Of a stretch of DNA of 20,249 bases, positions 1 through 8,484 are shown one piece after another. Where the stretch lies: contig CAZFDK010000048.1 in the NCBI GenBank assembly GCA_964518305.1, positions 1-20,249 of the forward strand. The letters are read 5' to 3'. The notes below the pieces were generated by a model. That model had not been told where the DNA came from and made no database searches. It worked only from the letters and a program-made list of their open reading frames with translations. The stretch comes from Caribbeanibacter sp964518305. Its GTDB lineage: Bacteria; Gemmatimonadota; Gemmatimonadetes; Palauibacterales; Palauibacteraceae. Made by a program: the position numbers and the translations under genes. Every line of letters begins with the position of its first letter. Position 1 is the first letter of the stretch.

Positions 1-1
1 C

Positions 2-1711
2 CGTCGGGAGGAGCTGCTCGAGGTCGCTCCGGACGACGGCGAGCGGGCCCGGCGCGCCGCCGCCGAGCTGGCCCGGCTCCGCACGCGGCTGGGCCGCGAG
101 CCAGCCGCGCTTCGGGCCCTGGCACGAGTCCCGGGGTCGGGAGGCGACTCGCGCAGCCAGCGCATTCGCGAGGCCGCTTCCGGCATGTCGGTGGCGGAGC
201 TGGCCCGGGCGCTGGAACTCTTCCCGGTGGGCTCGGCCGGCCGCGGGACGGTGATTTCCGAGCGGGCGCGGGCGCTGGCCCTGGGCGGGCGTGCCGACTC
301 GGCCCGGGCCGCCGCTCGCCGGGCCCTGCAGGGCGAACTGCCGGCACCCGACCGGGAGACCGCCCGTGACGTGGCCCGGGGCCGGGTCCCGACCGCCGCC
401 GATCGGGGGACGTCCCGGATCGGCCTTCTGCTCCCCCTGTCGGGCGATCTGGAGAACGTGGGACAGCGCTTGCGCGAGTCCGCCACCCTGGCGGCGGACG
501 TCGATTCGGTGGAGCTGGTGATCCGCGACGACTCCTCCCGCGCGTCCACGGTAGCGGGCCACGTGCGGGACCTCGAGCGCCAGGGGGTCACGGCCATCGT
601 GGGCCCGGTGACGTCGGAAGGCTTTCGCGCCGCGCTGGAGGCCCGCACCGACCCTTCACTGCCCGTGGTGAGCCCCGCCGCCTCCTCGGCCCCGGAAGCG
701 GCGCCGAACGCCTACACGCTGTGGGAGCGGGAGGCCCGGGTCCGCGACCTGTCCCGGACCCTGGGGTCCTGGGTCCCGTCCAGGACGGGACTCCGAAAGC
801 TGAGTCTGCTCCGGGAGGCCTCGACAGCGGGCCGGGCCTACGAGCACGCCTTCCGGTCCGGGGCACGGCGTGCCGGGGGCTGGGTCGCGGCCGTCGGCAG
901 CTTCGAGCCGGACAGCACCACCTTCTCCCGTCCCGTTTCGTGGCTCGCGGCGAACCGGCCGGAGTCGCTCCTGGTGGGGACCGGAGACGCGCGCACGGTG
1001 CTCCAGATGGCTCCCCAGCTCTCGTACTACGGCCTGCGTTCCGCCCTGGTGGGCGGCACCTCGGCCTGGGGACAGCCGATCACGGTCCGTCGCCTCTCCC
1101 GGGGCTTCCCGTCACGGTGGATGGCGGCGGTCTTCGCCGACCGGACGGGCAAGAACACGGCGTGGAGCCGGTTCGAGTCGTCCTACGAGCGGGAGTACCG
1201 AAAGGGCCTCCCGTCGCGGCCGCTGCCGGCCCTGGCGTACGATGCGATTCGCTGGGCCGCGGCCTCCCTGGGCCCACACCGTCTCCCCAGGCGAGGCGTC
1301 GTGGCGCGGGGACTGGTCCGGGGCAGCTTCGAGGGCGCCTCGGGCATCTTCGAGGCCCGTCCCGAGGCCTCCACCGTGGACCGCCGGGCCCGGGTCCTCA
1401 TGGCGTCCGGCGGCGAGCTGCACGCCCCGGACACGGCGGCGATCCACGCGTGGCGGCGCAAGGCCGACCGGCTCGTGAACGCCGGCCGTCGTCAGCGCCG
1501 GCAGGAGGCGCGCAGCCAGGTGCAGAAGTGGATCAAGGAGCACGGCGACTCGGTCCGGGTCGACTCGACGCTGATCCGTCGGCGGGAGCGGCGGTACCCG
1601 GAGCTCGATACCATGCGGCAGATCCCCGGCGACTCGGTGCCGGCCGACACGGCCCGCACCAGCGGCGGAAGGGAACGCCATTGGCTGGACGAGGAGGGTG
1701 ACCAGCGGTGA
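2..1711 (+). CDS. Penicillin-binding protein activator (LpoA-like) / periplasmic-binding-fold protein, 5' partial
   Basis: The reading frame is open to the left edge, so the true start and any signal peptide lie outside; the first ATG inside the window (185) is not the start. About 569 residues are visible. The first ~130 are Ala/Arg/Leu-rich helices, as in TPR-like stalks. A type I periplasmic-binding domain follows, beginning at RIGLLLPLSGDLENVG (near 418) and including AIVGPVTSEGF and LPVVSPAASS. This layout is known from LpoA-type activators of penicillin-binding proteins and from ABC-type amino-acid binding proteins. The last ~100 residues form a charged, Arg-rich tail. The stop overlaps the next start by 4 bases (GTGA), suggesting co-translation, though a functional link to CoA metabolism is not obvious. 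An envelope role is inferred from family resemblance only; a branched-chain amino-acid binding protein is the alternative. Confidence 0.72.
   Translation, partial: RREELLEVAPDDGERARRAAAELARLRTRLGREPAALRALARVPGSGGDSRSQRIREAASGMSVAELARALELFPVGSAGRGTVISERARALALGGRADSARAAARRALQGELPAPDRETARDVARGRVPTAADRGTSRIGLLLPLSGDLENVGQRLRESATLAADVDSVELVIRDDSSRASTVAGHVRDLERQGVTAIVGPVTSEGFRAALEARTDPSLPVVSPAASSAPEAAPNAYTLWEREARVRDLSRTLGSWVPSRTGLRKLSLLREASTAGRAYEHAFRSGARRAGGWVAAVGSFEPDSTTFSRPVSWLAANRPESLLVGTGDARTVLQMAPQLSYYGLRSALVGGTSAWGQPITVRRLSRGFPSRWMAAVFADRTGKNTAWSRFESSYEREYRKGLPSRPLPALAYDAIRWAAASLGPHRLPRRGVVARGLVRGSFEGASGIFEARPEASTVDRRARVLMASGGELHAPDTAAIHAWRRKADRLVNAGRRQRRQEARSQVQKWIKEHGDSVRVDSTLIRRRERRYPELDTMRQIPGDSVPADTARTSGGRERHWLDEEGDQR
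1693..1698 (+). promoter_or_regulatory. Ribosome-binding site fixing the GTG start of the carboxyltransferase
   Basis: GGAGGG lies 9 bases before GTG 1708 and 15 before ATG 1714. The spacing favours the GTG, which also makes the 4-base overlap with the upstream stop. Confidence 0.6.
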
Positions 1712-3258
1712 CGATGCGCGAGAAGCTGGAGGAGCTGGAGAGACGGCGGCGGGAGGCCGAGGCCGGCGGCGGGCGAGAGCGCGTGGAGAAGCAACACGAC
1801 AAGGGCAAGCTCACCGCCCGCGAGCGCCTGGACCTGCTCCTGGACGAGGACTCCTTCGTGGAGCTGGACCGCTTCGTCGAGCACCGGTGCACGGAGTTCG
1901 GCCTCGAGGACCGGAAGTACCCCGGCGACGGTGTGGTCACCGGGCACGGTCGAATCGGCGGCCGGAAGGTATACGTCTACAGCCAGGATTTCACCGTCTT
2001 CGGAGGCTCCCTCTCCGAGACCCATGCCGAGAAGATCTGCAAAGTGATGGACCTGGCGCGGCGGAACGGCGTTCCGGTCATCGGTCTCAACGACTCCGGC
2101 GGGGCGCGCATTCAGGAGGGCGTGGACTCCCTGGGTGGCTACGCCGAAATCTTTCTCCGGAACACCCTGGCCTCCGGGGTCGTGCCCCAGATCAGCGCCG
2201 TCCTGGGCCCGTGCGCGGGCGGGGCCGTCTACTCGCCGGCCATCACCGACTTCGTGTTCATGGTCGAGGGCATCAGCCACATGTTCGTCACCGGACCCAA
2301 CGTGGTGGAGAAGGTGACCCACGAGGAGGTGACGTTCGACGAGCTGGGCGGGGCGCCCGTGCACGGCGCCAAGTCCGGTGTGGCCCACTTCACCCACTCC
2401 AGCGAGGTGGAGTCGCTCCAGGCCATCCGGGAGCTGCTGACCTTCCTCCCGTCCAACAACGAGGAGGATCCGCCGGTGCGGGAGACGGACGACCCGGCGG
2501 ACCGGGCGGACGAGGAGCTCCTGGAGATCGTCCCGGACGAGCCGAACCAGCCCTACGACATGCAGCGCGTCATCAGCTCGGTGATGGACGACGGCGAGTT
2601 CCTGGAGGTCCACGAGGACTTCGCGCGGAACCTCGTGGTGGGCTTCGGCCGGCTCGACGGGCGCCCCGTGGGCGTGGTGGCCAACCAGCCCGCGGTCCTG
2701 GCGGGCGTCCTGGACATCGACGCCAGCGTGAAGGGGGCCCGTTTCGTCCGCTTTTGCGACTCCTTCAACCTCCCGCTCCTCACCTTCGAGGACGTGCCCG
2801 GCTTCATGCCCGGCCTGGACCAGGAGCACGGGGGCATCATCCGGCACGGTGCCAAGCTGCTCTACGCCTACTGCGAGGCCACCGTCCCGAAGATGACGGT
2901 CATCACGCGTAAGGCCTACGGTGGGGCCTACGACGTCATGTCGTCGAAGCACATCCGGGGGGACGTGAACCTGGCCTGGCCCACCGCCGAGGTGGCCGTC
3001 ATGGGGCCGGAGGGAGCCGTGGAGATCCTGCACCGGAAGGAGATCGAGGAGGCCGACGACCCGGAGGCGCGCACCGAAGAGCTGAAGGAGGACTTCCGGG
3101 AGACGTTCGCCCACCCGTACCGTGCGGCGGCGCGCGGGTACGTGGACGACGTCATCGACCCCCGCGAGACTCGCTCTCGTCTCATCTCCTCCCTGGAGAT
3201 GCTGTCCGAGAAGCGGGACCGGAATCCGCCGAAGAAACACGGCAACATCCCGCTGTGA
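1708..3258 (+). CDS. pccB: Acyl-CoA carboxylase carboxyltransferase (propionyl-CoA carboxylase beta subunit)
   Basis: This protein transfers the carboxyl group from carboxybiotin to an acyl-CoA, here most likely propionyl-CoA, giving methylmalonyl-CoA. It has 516 residues, the usual length for PccB/AccD5-type subunits. Both crotonase-fold halves are intact: the N-terminal half has NDSGGARIQEGV and GPCAGGAVYSPA, the C-terminal half PGFMPGLDQEHGGIIRHGAK, then GGAYDVM and NLAWPTAEVAVMG. Asp409, in GGAYDVM, matches the Asp of Streptomyces PccB where the acetyl/propionyl enzyme AccB has Ile, so propionyl-CoA is the expected preference. There is no zinc finger of the acetyl-only AccD type. An acidic insert (EEDPPVRETDDPADRADEE) joins the halves. 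Translation starts at GTG. The gene is followed at once by biotin carboxylase and later by the biotin carrier and methylmalonyl-CoA mutase, which supports the propionate assignment. Confidence 0.93.
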   Translation: MTMREKLEELERRRREAEAGGGRERVEKQHDKGKLTARERLDLLLDEDSFVELDRFVEHRCTEFGLEDRKYPGDGVVTGHGRIGGRKVYVYSQDFTVFGGSLSETHAEKICKVMDLARRNGVPVIGLNDSGGARIQEGVDSLGGYAEIFLRNTLASGVVPQISAVLGPCAGGAVYSPAITDFVFMVEGISHMFVTGPNVVEKVTHEEVTFDELGGAPVHGAKSGVAHFTHSSEVESLQAIRELLTFLPSNNEEDPPVRETDDPADRADEELLEIVPDEPNQPYDMQRVISSVMDDGEFLEVHEDFARNLVVGFGRLDGRPVGVVANQPAVLAGVLDIDASVKGARFVRFCDSFNLPLLTFEDVPGFMPGLDQEHGGIIRHGAKLLYAYCEATVPKMTVITRKAYGGAYDVMSSKHIRGDVNLAWPTAEVAVMGPEGAVEILHRKEIEEADDPEARTEELKEDFRETFAHPYRAAARGYVDDVIDPRETRSRLISSLEMLSEKRDRNPPKKHGNIPL

Positions 3259-4775
3259 TGTTCGACAGGGTCCTGATCGCGAACCGGGGCGAGATCGCCG
3301 TCCGCGTGGCCCGGGCGTGCCGGGAGCTCGGCATCATTCCCGTGGCCGTCTACTCCGAGCCCGACCGGCTCTCCCCCCACGTGCTGGAGGCGGAGGAGGC
3401 CGTCCACATCGGCCCGGCCCCGGCGTCCGAGAGCTACCTGGACATGGACAGGCTCGTCGAGGCGGCCCGGGACGCGGGGGCCGGGGCCATCCACCCGGGC
3501 TACGGCTTCCTGGCCGAGAACGGCGAGTTCGCCCGGCGCGTGGAGGAGGCGGGCCTGACCTTCGTCGGCCCCTCCGGCGAGGCCATCGACGCCATGGGCA
3601 ACAAGACCGCGGCCCGAGCGCGGATGGAGGAGGCCGGCGTGCCGGTAATCCCGGGCTCCGAGTCGGCGGCCGCGGACGAGGAGGCGGCCCGGGAGGCCGC
3701 CGAGGACCTGGGCTACCCGGTGATGCTCAAGGCGGCGGCCGGCGGCGGGGGCAAGGGCATGCGGATCGTCCGTGATCCGGGAGAGCTCGGGTCGGCCTTT
3801 CGGAGCGCCACGAGCGAGGCGGAGCAGGCCTTCGGGGATGGGCGCGTCTACGTGGAGCGCTTCCTGGACCGCCCCCGCCACATCGAGATCCAGGTCCTGG
3901 CCGACGGCCACGGCAACACGGTGCACCTGGGCGAGCGGGAATGCTCCATCCAGCGGCGTCACCAGAAGCTGGTGGAGGAGGCGCCCTCGGCGGTGATCGA
4001 TGACGAGACCCGGGAGGAGATGGGCGAGGTGGCCGTCCGTGCGGCCCGGGCGGTGGACTACCGGAACGCCGGAACCGTGGAGTTCCTGTACCAGGACGGC
4101 GAGTTCTTCTTCCTGGAGATGAACACCCGGATCCAGGTCGAGCACCCGGTGACGGAGCTGGTGACCGGGGTCGATCTGGTGCGCGAGCAGCTGCGGGTGG
4201 CGGCCGGCGAGGAGATCGGTTTCGAGCCGGAGCCGGAGTGGCCGCGCGGCCACGCTATCGAGTGTCGGATCAGCGGCGAGGATCCCTTCAACGGCTTCCT
4301 CCCGTCCACCGGTCGGATCCGCAGCCTGCGGGAGCCCTCGGGGCCCGGCGTCCGCTGGGACGGCGGAATCTCGGAGGGCTTCGAGGTGGGGCTGGACTAC
4401 GATCCGCTGCTGGCCAAGCTGGTGGTCCACGACCGGAGCCGGGAGGGGGCCATCGACCGCATGCGGCGGGCCCTCGAGGAGTTCGAGGTGGCGGGCCTCT
4501 CCACCACCCAGCCCTTCCATCTCGGCGTCATGGACGAGCCGGACTTCCGAGCGGGCCGCCTGAGCATCGGGTACGTGGACGAACACCCGGAGCTCCTGTC
4601 GGACGATCTCTCCGCCGGCGACGCCGAGCGCGCGGCCCGCGTGGCGGCGGTCCTCCTGGAGGAGGAGAGCGGCGACGGGGACGGCGCCGGGACGGAGTCG
4701 GGCGACCGGACGGAATCGCGACGGGGACAGGGCCGCGGCCGCAGCTCGTGGCGGCGGGCCTTCGCCCCTCGGTGA
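3258..4775 (+). CDS. accC: Biotin carboxylase subunit of acyl-CoA (propionyl-CoA) carboxylase
   Basis: It uses ATP and bicarbonate to carboxylate biotin on the carrier protein. The 505 residues contain the full biotin carboxylase fold. The N-terminal part has FDRVLIANRGEIAVRV and HPGYGFLAEN. The ATP-grasp part has Lys158, the glycine loop GGGGKG (162-167), ECSIQRRHQK (228-237) and EMNTRIQVEHPVTE (287-300, catalytic Arg291). The C-terminal part has GHAIECRISGEDP. No biotinyl domain is fused; after about residue 447 the protein ends in a loose acidic then Arg-rich tail. ATG 3258 shares one base with the upstream stop (TGATG), and a GTG one codon earlier (3255) is the alternative. Separate carboxylase, carrier and carboxyltransferase genes indicate a three-polypeptide enzyme. 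Confidence 0.93.
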   Translation: MFDRVLIANRGEIAVRVARACRELGIIPVAVYSEPDRLSPHVLEAEEAVHIGPAPASESYLDMDRLVEAARDAGAGAIHPGYGFLAENGEFARRVEEAGLTFVGPSGEAIDAMGNKTAARARMEEAGVPVIPGSESAAADEEAAREAAEDLGYPVMLKAAAGGGGKGMRIVRDPGELGSAFRSATSEAEQAFGDGRVYVERFLDRPRHIEIQVLADGHGNTVHLGERECSIQRRHQKLVEEAPSAVIDDETREEMGEVAVRAARAVDYRNAGTVEFLYQDGEFFFLEMNTRIQVEHPVTELVTGVDLVREQLRVAAGEEIGFEPEPEWPRGHAIECRISGEDPFNGFLPSTGRIRSLREPSGPGVRWDGGISEGFEVGLDYDPLLAKLVVHDRSREGAIDRMRRALEEFEVAGLSTTQPFHLGVMDEPDFRAGRLSIGYVDEHPELLSDDLSAGDAERAARVAAVLLEEESGDGDGAGTESGDRTESRRGQGRGRSSWRRAFAPR

Positions 4776-4785
4776 CGGGATCCCG

Positions 4786-6081
4786 ATGACGGAAGCGGCG
4801 ACCGAATCCGGGGTGGTCCTCCGCGTGGAGTCGCTGGCCCACGGCGGTGACGGCGTGGCCCGGGAGCCCGGCGGGCGCGTGGTCTTCGTGCCCCGCACCG
4901 CACCCGGGGACGTGGTCCTGGCCCGCCTGGTTGAGGAGCACGAAAGCTATGCCCGGGCCCGGGTCGAGGAAGTCGTGGAGGCGAGCTCACGCCGGCGCGA
5001 GGCGCCGTGTCCGCTGTACGACGACTGCGGCAGCTGTCAGCTGCAGCACGTCGATACGGGCGCCCAGGTGGCCGCCAAGGTCGACGCCGTCCGCGACGCC
5101 CTGGAGCGTATCGGGGACCGCGAGACCGGGGTGGAGGGAGCCGTGGCCGTGGGACCCCGCTTCGGGTACCGGAACCGGGTCTCCTTCACCCTCCAGCGCG
5201 GCGACGGTCGGGTCACCGCCGGCTATCACCGCGTGGACGACCCGGGCCGCCTCCTGGACGTGGACGAGTGTCCGCTGGCCGAGGAGCCGCTGCGGGACGC
5301 GTGGTCCGAACTCCGTCGCTCCTGGGGCGCAGGCGCGGGGCGGATGCCCGGCGCCGGGGAGGTCCGCCTGACGCTGCGTGCCACGGCGGGCGGGGAGGTG
5401 GGGCTGGTGGCCGAGGGCGGCGAGGAGCGCCGCCCCGGCGACCCCGAGTCCGTCTTCCGCGGCTGCCACCGTCTGGCCTCCTACCACTGGCGGCCCGCCG
5501 ACGCCGGGCGCCGGAGGATGGCGGGTGTGGACCGACTCGCGGAGCGGTGGCGCGGCCGCGAGATCGAGGTGGGGCCGGAGACCTTCCTGCAGGTGAACCG
5601 CCGGGTGGCGGACGCCATGGAGGAGCACCTGGACCGTCGCCTGGGCCAGCTGGAGGGGCGCCGCGTCCTGGACCTGTACGCCGGAATGGGGCTGCGGGCC
5701 CTGCGCTGGGCGGAGGCGGGCGCCGACGCGGCCGCCTGCGAGGTGGACGAGGAGGCCGTGGCCGACGGGCGTCGGGCGGCGGAGGCCGCCGGGGTCGACG
5801 TGCCGTTCCGGGCCGGCCGGGTGGAGGAGGCCCTGGACGAGATGCTCCCCGCCGACGCCGTGGTGGTGAACCCGCCGCGCCGGGGGCTCTCGGAGGCGGT
5901 GTGCCGACGCCTGTCGGAGGCGGACGCCGAGCGAGTGGTGTACGTGAGCTGCGACCCCGCCACCCTGGCCCGGGACGTGAAGCGGATGGGCGGGGCGTGG
6001 AGAGTGGGCGAGGTCCAGCCCTTCGACGCCTTTCCGCAGACGGCCCACGTGGAGACCATCCTGTGGCTGCATCGCCGATAA
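4786..6081 (+). CDS. Fe-S class I SAM-dependent RNA (uracil-C5) methyltransferase, RumA/RlmD-TrmA family
   Basis: The family forms 5-methyluridine in 23S rRNA or tRNA using S-adenosylmethionine. Of 431 residues, about 9-65 form a TRAM domain. A CX5CX2C cluster (Cys75, Cys81, Cys84) with a distant Cys162 (DECPL) matches the [4Fe-4S] ligands of RumA. The Rossmann part has VLDLYAGMG (294-302), NPPRRGL (362-368) and the nucleophile motif YVSCDPATLARD with Cys389, then FPQTAHVETI near the C-terminus. NPPR replaces the more usual DPPR. The start at ATG 4786 lies 10 bases after biotin carboxylase and has no strong ribosome-binding site. Its position inside a propionyl-CoA carboxylase operon is unexpected. 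The target base cannot be assigned from sequence alone. Confidence 0.9.
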   Translation: MTEAATESGVVLRVESLAHGGDGVAREPGGRVVFVPRTAPGDVVLARLVEEHESYARARVEEVVEASSRRREAPCPLYDDCGSCQLQHVDTGAQVAAKVDAVRDALERIGDRETGVEGAVAVGPRFGYRNRVSFTLQRGDGRVTAGYHRVDDPGRLLDVDECPLAEEPLRDAWSELRRSWGAGAGRMPGAGEVRLTLRATAGGEVGLVAEGGEERRPGDPESVFRGCHRLASYHWRPADAGRRRMAGVDRLAERWRGREIEVGPETFLQVNRRVADAMEEHLDRRLGQLEGRRVLDLYAGMGLRALRWAEAGADAAACEVDEEAVADGRRAAEAAGVDVPFRAGRVEEALDEMLPADAVVVNPPRRGLSEAVCRRLSEADAERVVYVSCDPATLARDVKRMGGAWRVGEVQPFDAFPQTAHVETILWLHRR

Positions 6082-6121
6082 CGGCAGACGACGCCCGAGG
6101 CACACGACCGGGAGGGATCGG

Positions 6122-6616
6122 ATGAAGTACTACGCCACGATCGGGGAACACGAGGAGGAACTGGAGCTCACTCCCGATGGCGTGGAGCTGGACGACGAGA
6201 CGCTGGAGGCCGAGCTGGCGGCGGTCCCGGACTCCCCGGTGCGCCACCTCCGCATCGGCTCCCGCGGCTGGCGCCTCACCGCGGAGCGCACCGAGGAGGG
6301 GTGGGCGATCCGGATCGGCGGACGGAAGATCGAGGTGGGCGTGGAGGACGAGCGCCGCCGCCGCATCCGCGAGATGACCGGCGGCGGGCCCGCGGCCCAG
6401 GGCCCCACGGAGGTCCGGGCCCCCATGCCTGGCAAGATCGTCCGCGTGGACGTGGAGCCGGGCCAGGAGGTCGAGGAAGGTGCGCCACTGGTCGTGATGG
6501 AGGCCATGAAGATGGAGAACGAGCTGAACGCGGAGCGGCCGGGCACGGTAAAGGACGTGAGCGTGGAGGCCGGCCAGACGGTGAACCAGAGCGATCTGCT
6601 GGTCCGAATCGAGTGA
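6122..6616 (+). CDS. Biotin carboxyl carrier protein of acyl-CoA carboxylase, with N-terminal domain
   Basis: This 164-residue protein carries biotin between the biotin carboxylase and the carboxyltransferase. The C-terminal biotinyl domain starts near residue 95 (VRAPMPGKIVRVDVEPGQ) and has the EAMKMEN motif, with Lys130 as the biotin attachment site. Residues 1-85 look like a small beta-rich domain (GWRLTAERTEEGWAIRIGG, then IEVGVEDERRRR). It resembles the stretch before the biotinyl domain in fused PCC alpha chains, part of the so-called BT domain, rather than the Pro/Ala linker of acetyl-CoA carboxylase AccB. This suggests that the BT contact lies on the carrier chain. GGAGGG at 6111-6116, 5 bases before ATG 6122, supports the start. 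It lies 40 bases after the methyltransferase and 42 before the mutase. Confidence 0.9.
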   Translation: MKYYATIGEHEEELELTPDGVELDDETLEAELAAVPDSPVRHLRIGSRGWRLTAERTEEGWAIRIGGRKIEVGVEDERRRRIREMTGGGPAAQGPTEVRAPMPGKIVRVDVEPGQEVEEGAPLVVMEAMKMENELNAERPGTVKDVSVEAGQTVNQSDLLVRIE

Positions 6617-6638
6617 CGTCGAGCCACATCGAGTGACG
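6608..6638 (+). repeat. Short direct repeat at the end of the biotin carrier gene
   Basis: ATCGAGTGACG occurs at 6608-6618, over the stop codon of the carrier gene, and again at 6628-6638, exactly 20 bases later. It looks like a small local duplication; no function is evident. Confidence 0.5.
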
Positions 6639-6658
6639 GCGAGAGACGAGGACGGGCG

Positions 6659-8371
6659 ATGAGCGACGAGGACACTGCGGTCGACTCCGCCGCCGGGGAG
6701 CGCCCCGGTGAGCGCCGGCGTTGGGAGCGCGAGACCCTCTCCCCCTTCCTGGAGGAGGCCGGCGAGCGGCGCGACGAGTTCCGCACGATCTCCGGCCAGG
6801 AGGTCGATCGGCTCTACGGCCCCTCGGACGTGGACCTGGACTACGGCGAGGACCTGGGCTACCCCGGCGAGCCGCCGTACACGCGCGGTGTGTACCCGAC
6901 CATGTACCGCGGGAAGCTGTGGACCATGCGGCAGTACGCGGGCTTCGGCACCGCCGAGGAGACGAACGAGCGGTTCCGGTACCTCCTGGAGTCCGGGCAG
7001 ACCGGCCTGTCGGTGGCCTTCGACCTCCCCACGCAGATGGGGTACGACTCCGACCACGCCATGGCCCTTGGCGAGGTGGGGCGCGTCGGGGTGGCCATCG
7101 ACACGCTGGACGACATGGAGCGGCTCTTCGACGGGATACCGCTGGATCGGGTCACCACCTCCATGACCATCAACGCCACGGCACCGATCCTCCTGGCCAT
7201 GTACGTGGCGCTGGGCGACCTGCAGGGCGCGGACCGGGAGGAGCTGGGCGGGACGGTCCAGAACGACCTGCTGAAGGAGTTCGTGGCGCGAGGCACCTAC
7301 ATCTATCCCGTGGAGCCGAGCCTCCGCCTGGTCACCGACATCTTCGATTTCTGCTCCCTGGAGGTCCCGCGCTGGAATAGCATCTCCATCAGCGGCTACC
7401 ACATGCGGGAGGCGGGGTGCACGGCGCCGCAGGAGGTGGCCTTCACCCTGGCCGACGGGCTGGAGTACGTGGAGCGCGCCCTTGACCGCGGGCTGGAGCT
7501 GGAGTCCTTCGCGCCCCGGCTGAGCTTCTTCTTCGCTGCGCACAACGACCTCCTGGAGGAGGTAGCCAAGTTCAGGGCGGCGCGCCGGCTCTGGGCGCGG
7601 CTCATGAAGGAGCGCTACGGCGCGTCGGACCGGAGCGCCCGGCTCCGCTTCCACACCCAGACGGCGGGGAGCGCTCTCACGGCGCAGCAGCCCGAGAACA
7701 ACGTGGCCCGGGTGACGGTGCAGGCTCTGGCGGCGGTCCTCGGGGGCACACAGTCGCTGCACACGAACGCCTACGACGAGGCCCTGGCGCTGCCCAGCGA
7801 GGACTCGGCCCGGCTGGCGCTCCGCACCCAGCAGATCTTGGCCGCCGAGTCCGGCGTGGCCGATACCGTGGATCCGCTGGCCGGCTCCTACTATGTGGAG
7901 GAGATGACCGACCGGGTGGAGAAGGAGGCCCTGGAGTACATGGACGAGATCGAGGAGCTGGGCGGGGCCGCGCGGGCCGTGGAGTACATGTCCGACCAGA
8001 TCCACCAGGCCGCCTACCGCTGGCAACAGGCCGTGGAGGCCGGCGAGGAGGACGTCGTCGGAGTGAACGTCCATACGGAGGGGCCGGAGCGGAGCGAGAT
8101 CGAGCTGCCCGACTTCGAGCGGCTGGCCCAGGAGCAGCGGGACCGCCTGGAGGATGTGCGCCGCCGGCGGGACGACGGAGCGGTGGGCCGGGCCCTGGAG
8201 GCCGTCCGCGAGACGGCCCGCGGCGACGACAACCTGATTCCGCCCATCGTCCGCGCCGTGAAGGAGCGGGTCACGCTGGGCGAGATCAGCGACGTGCTCC
8301 GGGACGAGTGGGGAGAGTACCGAGAGGGGGGCGGAGGCGCCGTCGGCGCTTCGGAGCAGGGCGCCCGGTAG
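6659..8371 (+). CDS. Methylmalonyl-CoA mutase, catalytic (large) subunit without B12-binding domain
   Basis: It isomerises (R)-methylmalonyl-CoA to succinyl-CoA with adenosylcobalamin. The 570 residues match the stand-alone catalytic subunits of archaea and some bacteria: RGVYPTMYRGKLWTMRQYAG, SVAFDLPTQMGYDSDHA, SISISGYHMREAG (His248), FHTQTAGSALTAQQPENN and GGTQSLHTNAYDEALALP. Tyr93 (RQYAGF) and Arg211 (EFVARGTYIYP) are the residues of true methylmalonyl-CoA mutase; isobutyryl-CoA mutase has Phe and Gln there. The protein ends soon after TLGEISDVLRDEWGEY, so the C-terminal DxHxxG cobalamin domain is missing and a partner subunit must be encoded elsewhere. ATG 6659 follows a GAGG at 6647-6650. 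The carboxylase genes just upstream make its substrate. No epimerase or MeaB-type chaperone is visible. Confidence 0.93.
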   Translation: MSDEDTAVDSAAGERPGERRRWERETLSPFLEEAGERRDEFRTISGQEVDRLYGPSDVDLDYGEDLGYPGEPPYTRGVYPTMYRGKLWTMRQYAGFGTAEETNERFRYLLESGQTGLSVAFDLPTQMGYDSDHAMALGEVGRVGVAIDTLDDMERLFDGIPLDRVTTSMTINATAPILLAMYVALGDLQGADREELGGTVQNDLLKEFVARGTYIYPVEPSLRLVTDIFDFCSLEVPRWNSISISGYHMREAGCTAPQEVAFTLADGLEYVERALDRGLELESFAPRLSFFFAAHNDLLEEVAKFRAARRLWARLMKERYGASDRSARLRFHTQTAGSALTAQQPENNVARVTVQALAAVLGGTQSLHTNAYDEALALPSEDSARLALRTQQILAAESGVADTVDPLAGSYYVEEMTDRVEKEALEYMDEIEELGGAARAVEYMSDQIHQAAYRWQQAVEAGEEDVVGVNVHTEGPERSEIELPDFERLAQEQRDRLEDVRRRRDDGAVGRALEAVRETARGDDNLIPPIVRAVKERVTLGEISDVLRDEWGEYREGGGGAVGASEQGAR

Positions 8372-8484
8372 GCCGGGAGCCGAGACACCGTACGCCGGCG
8401 GCATGATTCCGGCACGATCCAACGTGAGGCGGAACCGAACGAGAGGCGGCTCGGAGCAGCAACAGGACGGCACGGGAGCAGCAG
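8372..8484 (+). other. Longest intergenic stretch, 113 bases, no clear promoter or terminator
   Basis: This is the only gap above about 50 bases, apart from one that depends on an uncertain start. It separates the propionate module from the housekeeping genes, so an internal promoter could lie here. I find no convincing -35/-10 pair and no stem followed by a T-run. The only structure is a weak 5-base inverted repeat, GCCGG at 8394-8398 against CCGGC at 8409-8413. Confidence 0.4.
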
